34,449 bases of DNA from Streptomyces sp. WAC06614 (GTDB lineage Bacteria; Actinomycetota; Actinomycetes; Streptomycetales; Streptomycetaceae), in contig NZ_RPRY01000040.1 in NCBI RefSeq assembly GCF_003949795.1, positions 1-34,449 of the forward strand, given 5' to 3'. Positions 32,992 through 34,449 of this stretch are shown here, one piece after another. Numbering within the stretch: the first letter of the stretch is position 1; every line of letters starts with the position of its first letter. A program made the position numbers and the translations under genes. The notes beneath the pieces are model-generated. The model was given only the letters and a program-made list of their open reading frames with translations. It searched no databases and was not told where the DNA came from.

Positions 32992-33795
32992 CTACCGGGC
33001 CGCCACGTACAGGCTCTGCGCCCCGCGGCCGATGGGCCCCTTCTCGTCGTGCAGCCGGGCGTCGGCCAGCCCGATACCGGCCGGGTCCACGCTCGTACGG
33101 GACTCCACGCAGGCCCATTCGCCCACCGGGTAGCGGTGGAGATGGACCGTCAGGTCGCTGTTGACGAAGACGTACGCACGGATGTCGAGCACCGCGCTGA
33201 TGCCGTTGCCCGAGTCCGCGGCGACCAGCACCCGGTCCAGCGGCCGGACCGGCTCCCCGCCGATCAGCGGTACCTTCATCCGCATCCAGCAGGTGCCCGG
33301 CCCGGGCTCCCGGAACGCCCCGTGCGTGAACCGGGTCTCCATGGCGGTGTGATAGCCGACGTCCCACGGCAGCGGGAAGAACGGCGTGGGCGCGACCTCG
33401 CCGGGGGCCGGCAGCTCCGGCCCCGGCAGCACGGCCGGCACCGACTCCTCGTCGACCCGCACCCGCAAGGCCCGCGCCAGCATCGCCGGGGCGCCGCCGG
33501 CGGGGGCGAGCACGGCCTCGACCACCTCGGTCCCCCGCCCGGCACGCAGCACGCTGGTGGTCACCTCCAGCTCGCCGATCGGCACCGGCCGCAGGATCTC
33601 GTACGTGATCCGGGCGATCCGCATGTCGTCCCGGGCACCGGGCCGCTCCTCGACGGCCCGCCCCAACAGGGCGGCCGGCGGCCCGGCGTGCTGGGCCCCC
33701 GCGTCCCAGGGCCCCCGGGTGTGCTCGGTGGCCCGGAACCGCCCGTCCCCGACCCGCTCGTAGAAACAACCCCCACCCACGCCGAAAGCGTCCAT
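32992..33795 (-). CDS. hotdog-fold acyl-CoA thioesterase family protein
   Basis: A 267-residue double-hotdog protein of the TesB/4HBT_3 type. The first half has GPWDAGAQHAGPPAALLGRAVEE followed by the strand pair ARITYEILRPVPIGELEV. The second half has VLVAADSGNGISAVLDIRAYVFVNSDLTVHLHR, a typical TesB C-terminal half with an Asp/Ser active-site region. It probably hydrolyses acyl-CoA or a related thioester; the substrate is unknown. The start ATG at base 33795 has a TAGCGT box 6 bases upstream, so the transcript is likely leaderless. Divergent from the GNAT gene. Confidence 0.85.
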   Translation of the reverse strand: MDAFGVGGGCFYERVGDGRFRATEHTRGPWDAGAQHAGPPAALLGRAVEERPGARDDMRIARITYEILRPVPIGELEVTTSVLRAGRGTEVVEAVLAPAGGAPAMLARALRVRVDEESVPAVLPGPELPAPGEVAPTPFFPLPWDVGYHTAMETRFTHGAFREPGPGTCWMRMKVPLIGGEPVRPLDRVLVAADSGNGISAVLDIRAYVFVNSDLTVHLHRYPVGEWACVESRTSVDPAGIGLADARLHDEKGPIGRGAQSLYVAAR

Positions 33796-33801
33796 CCCCC
33801 C

Positions 33802-33807
33802 ACGCTA
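33802..33807 (-). promoter_or_regulatory. -10 box of the thioesterase gene, leaderless start
   Basis: On the minus strand, TAGCGT ends 6 bases before the ATG. Confidence 0.5.
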
Positions 33808-33882
33808 CCGACAGGTAACGCCCCTCACCAGAGCCCCACCACGCCCGCGGGGGCCCCGCCGTCCGGCCCCCGGGAGCCCGCC

Positions 33883-33888
33883 CATACT
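33883..33888 (+). promoter_or_regulatory. -10 box of the GNAT gene, leaderless start
   Basis: CATACT ends 6 bases before ATG 33895. No ribosome site is visible. Confidence 0.45.
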
Positions 33889-33894
33889 GGCGGC

Positions 33895-34404
33895 ATGACC
33901 GACGCCCTCGCCCTGCGCCCGTTCCGCCCCGCCGACGACGGGCCGTTGCTGCGTCGCTGGGTGGCCGACCGCGCCGAGCTGGTCCGCTGGGCCGGCCCGG
34001 CCTTCCGCTGGCCGCTGGACGACGCCCAGCTCCTGGCCTACGCCGCCGAACCGGGCCGACACGTCTGGACCGCCGTGGCCGGACCCACCGGAGCCCCGCT
34101 CGGGCACGTCTCGCTGCTGCGCCGCGCGGACGGCTCGGGGGCCCGGCTGGGCCGCGTACTGATCGCACCCGAGGCACGTGGCCGGGGCCTGGGCGAACAG
34201 CTCCTCACCCAGGTCCTCGACCGTGCCTTCGGCGAGCTGGACCTGCCCGCCGTGGACCTCGGCGTCTACACCCACAACACGGCCGCGGTCCGCCTCTACG
34301 AGCGGCTGGGCTTCCGGACCGAGGCCGTCCTGCCCGATGTGGAGGAGGTCGACGGCGTGCTGTGGTCCGCCCTCCAGATGCGGTTGCCACGGCCCACCCC
34401 CTGA
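33895..34404 (+). CDS. GNAT-family N-acetyltransferase
   Basis: A 169-residue acetyltransferase of the RimI/RimJ-like group. It starts ALALRPFRPADDGPLLRRW, has the acetyl-CoA loop GRVLIAPEARGRGLGEQLLTQVL (motif A with R-G-x-G-L-G) and the motif B end NTAAVRLYERLGFRTEAVL. The substrate (protein N-terminus, antibiotic or metabolite) cannot be told. It is 99 bases from the divergent thioesterase gene. Confidence 0.87.
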   Translation: MTDALALRPFRPADDGPLLRRWVADRAELVRWAGPAFRWPLDDAQLLAYAAEPGRHVWTAVAGPTGAPLGHVSLLRRADGSGARLGRVLIAPEARGRGLGEQLLTQVLDRAFGELDLPAVDLGVYTHNTAAVRLYERLGFRTEAVLPDVEEVDGVLWSALQMRLPRPTP

Positions 34405-34422
34405 CCGAGGACAATGGGGAGC

Positions 34423-34449
34423 GTGTCGCGCTCCAGCTCCTCCCCCGAC
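34423..34449 (+). CDS. possible start of a further gene, cut by the window end
   Basis: GTG 34423 opens a frame (MSRSSSSPD) that runs out of the window. GACAAT (34410-34415) ends 7 bases before it, the same leaderless layout as at other genes here. Too short to identify. Confidence 0.35.

Overview
The window is Streptomyces (or very close relative) core chromosome. GC is very high with strong third-position GC bias, there are GTG and TTG starts, and the gene order is the conserved actinobacterial block known from S. coelicolor and, in part, M. tuberculosis: XRE regulator / HbhA-like / DUF2516, then mshA, ybjN-like and gpmA, then phoU, phoR-phoP, carD, ispD-ispF, cysS and rlmB. The assignment rests on gene content and recall of these families; no search was run.

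Layout. 1-8.2 kb: a membrane-anchored exported protein (5' end outside the window), a 33-aa membrane peptide, a nitrobindin-like protein without its haem histidine, the nickel regulator nur, ygfZ, dtd, rsiG (anti-sigma factor for WhiG that uses c-di-GMP), an Eis-type acetyltransferase, a PrmC-related methyltransferase, and the XRE/HbhA-like/DUF2516 set. 8.1-15.7 kb: a receiver-PP2C phosphatase, an NlpC/P60 gene that has lost its 5' end and is joined to a truncated methyltransferase gene, mshA (mycothiol), a YbjN-domain gene, an MFS transporter with a Ser-Asp repeat tail, and gpmA.

15.64-20.91 kb is an inserted element of about 5.2 kb. It is bounded by a 28-bp direct repeat of the gpmA 3' end (attL 15637-15664, attR 20884-20911). 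It holds a decayed tyrosine integrase, a lower-GC gene for a P-loop NTPase with TPR/Sel1-like repeats, and a coiled-coil Mrr-type restriction endonuclease. Both cargo genes carry rare TTA codons. This is the accessory part of the window and the best candidate for an undescribed (defence-like) system.

20.9-34.4 kb returns to the backbone: a small LppU-like protein, a metallothionein-like peptide (mtpA), phoU divergent from phoR-phoP, a lipoprotein gene ending on a 74-bp perfect palindrome, carD, ispD-ispF (MEP isoprenoid pathway), cysS, rlmB, a PAP2 phosphatase, a secreted transglycosylase-NlpC/P60 enzyme, a thioesterase and a GNAT acetyltransferase. A new gene may begin in the last 27 bases.

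Regulatory picture: about fifteen genes have a TANNNT-like -10 hexamer ending 5-7 nt before the start codon, which predicts leaderless mRNAs. Several of these promoters sit directly behind a strong hairpin terminator of the upstream gene.
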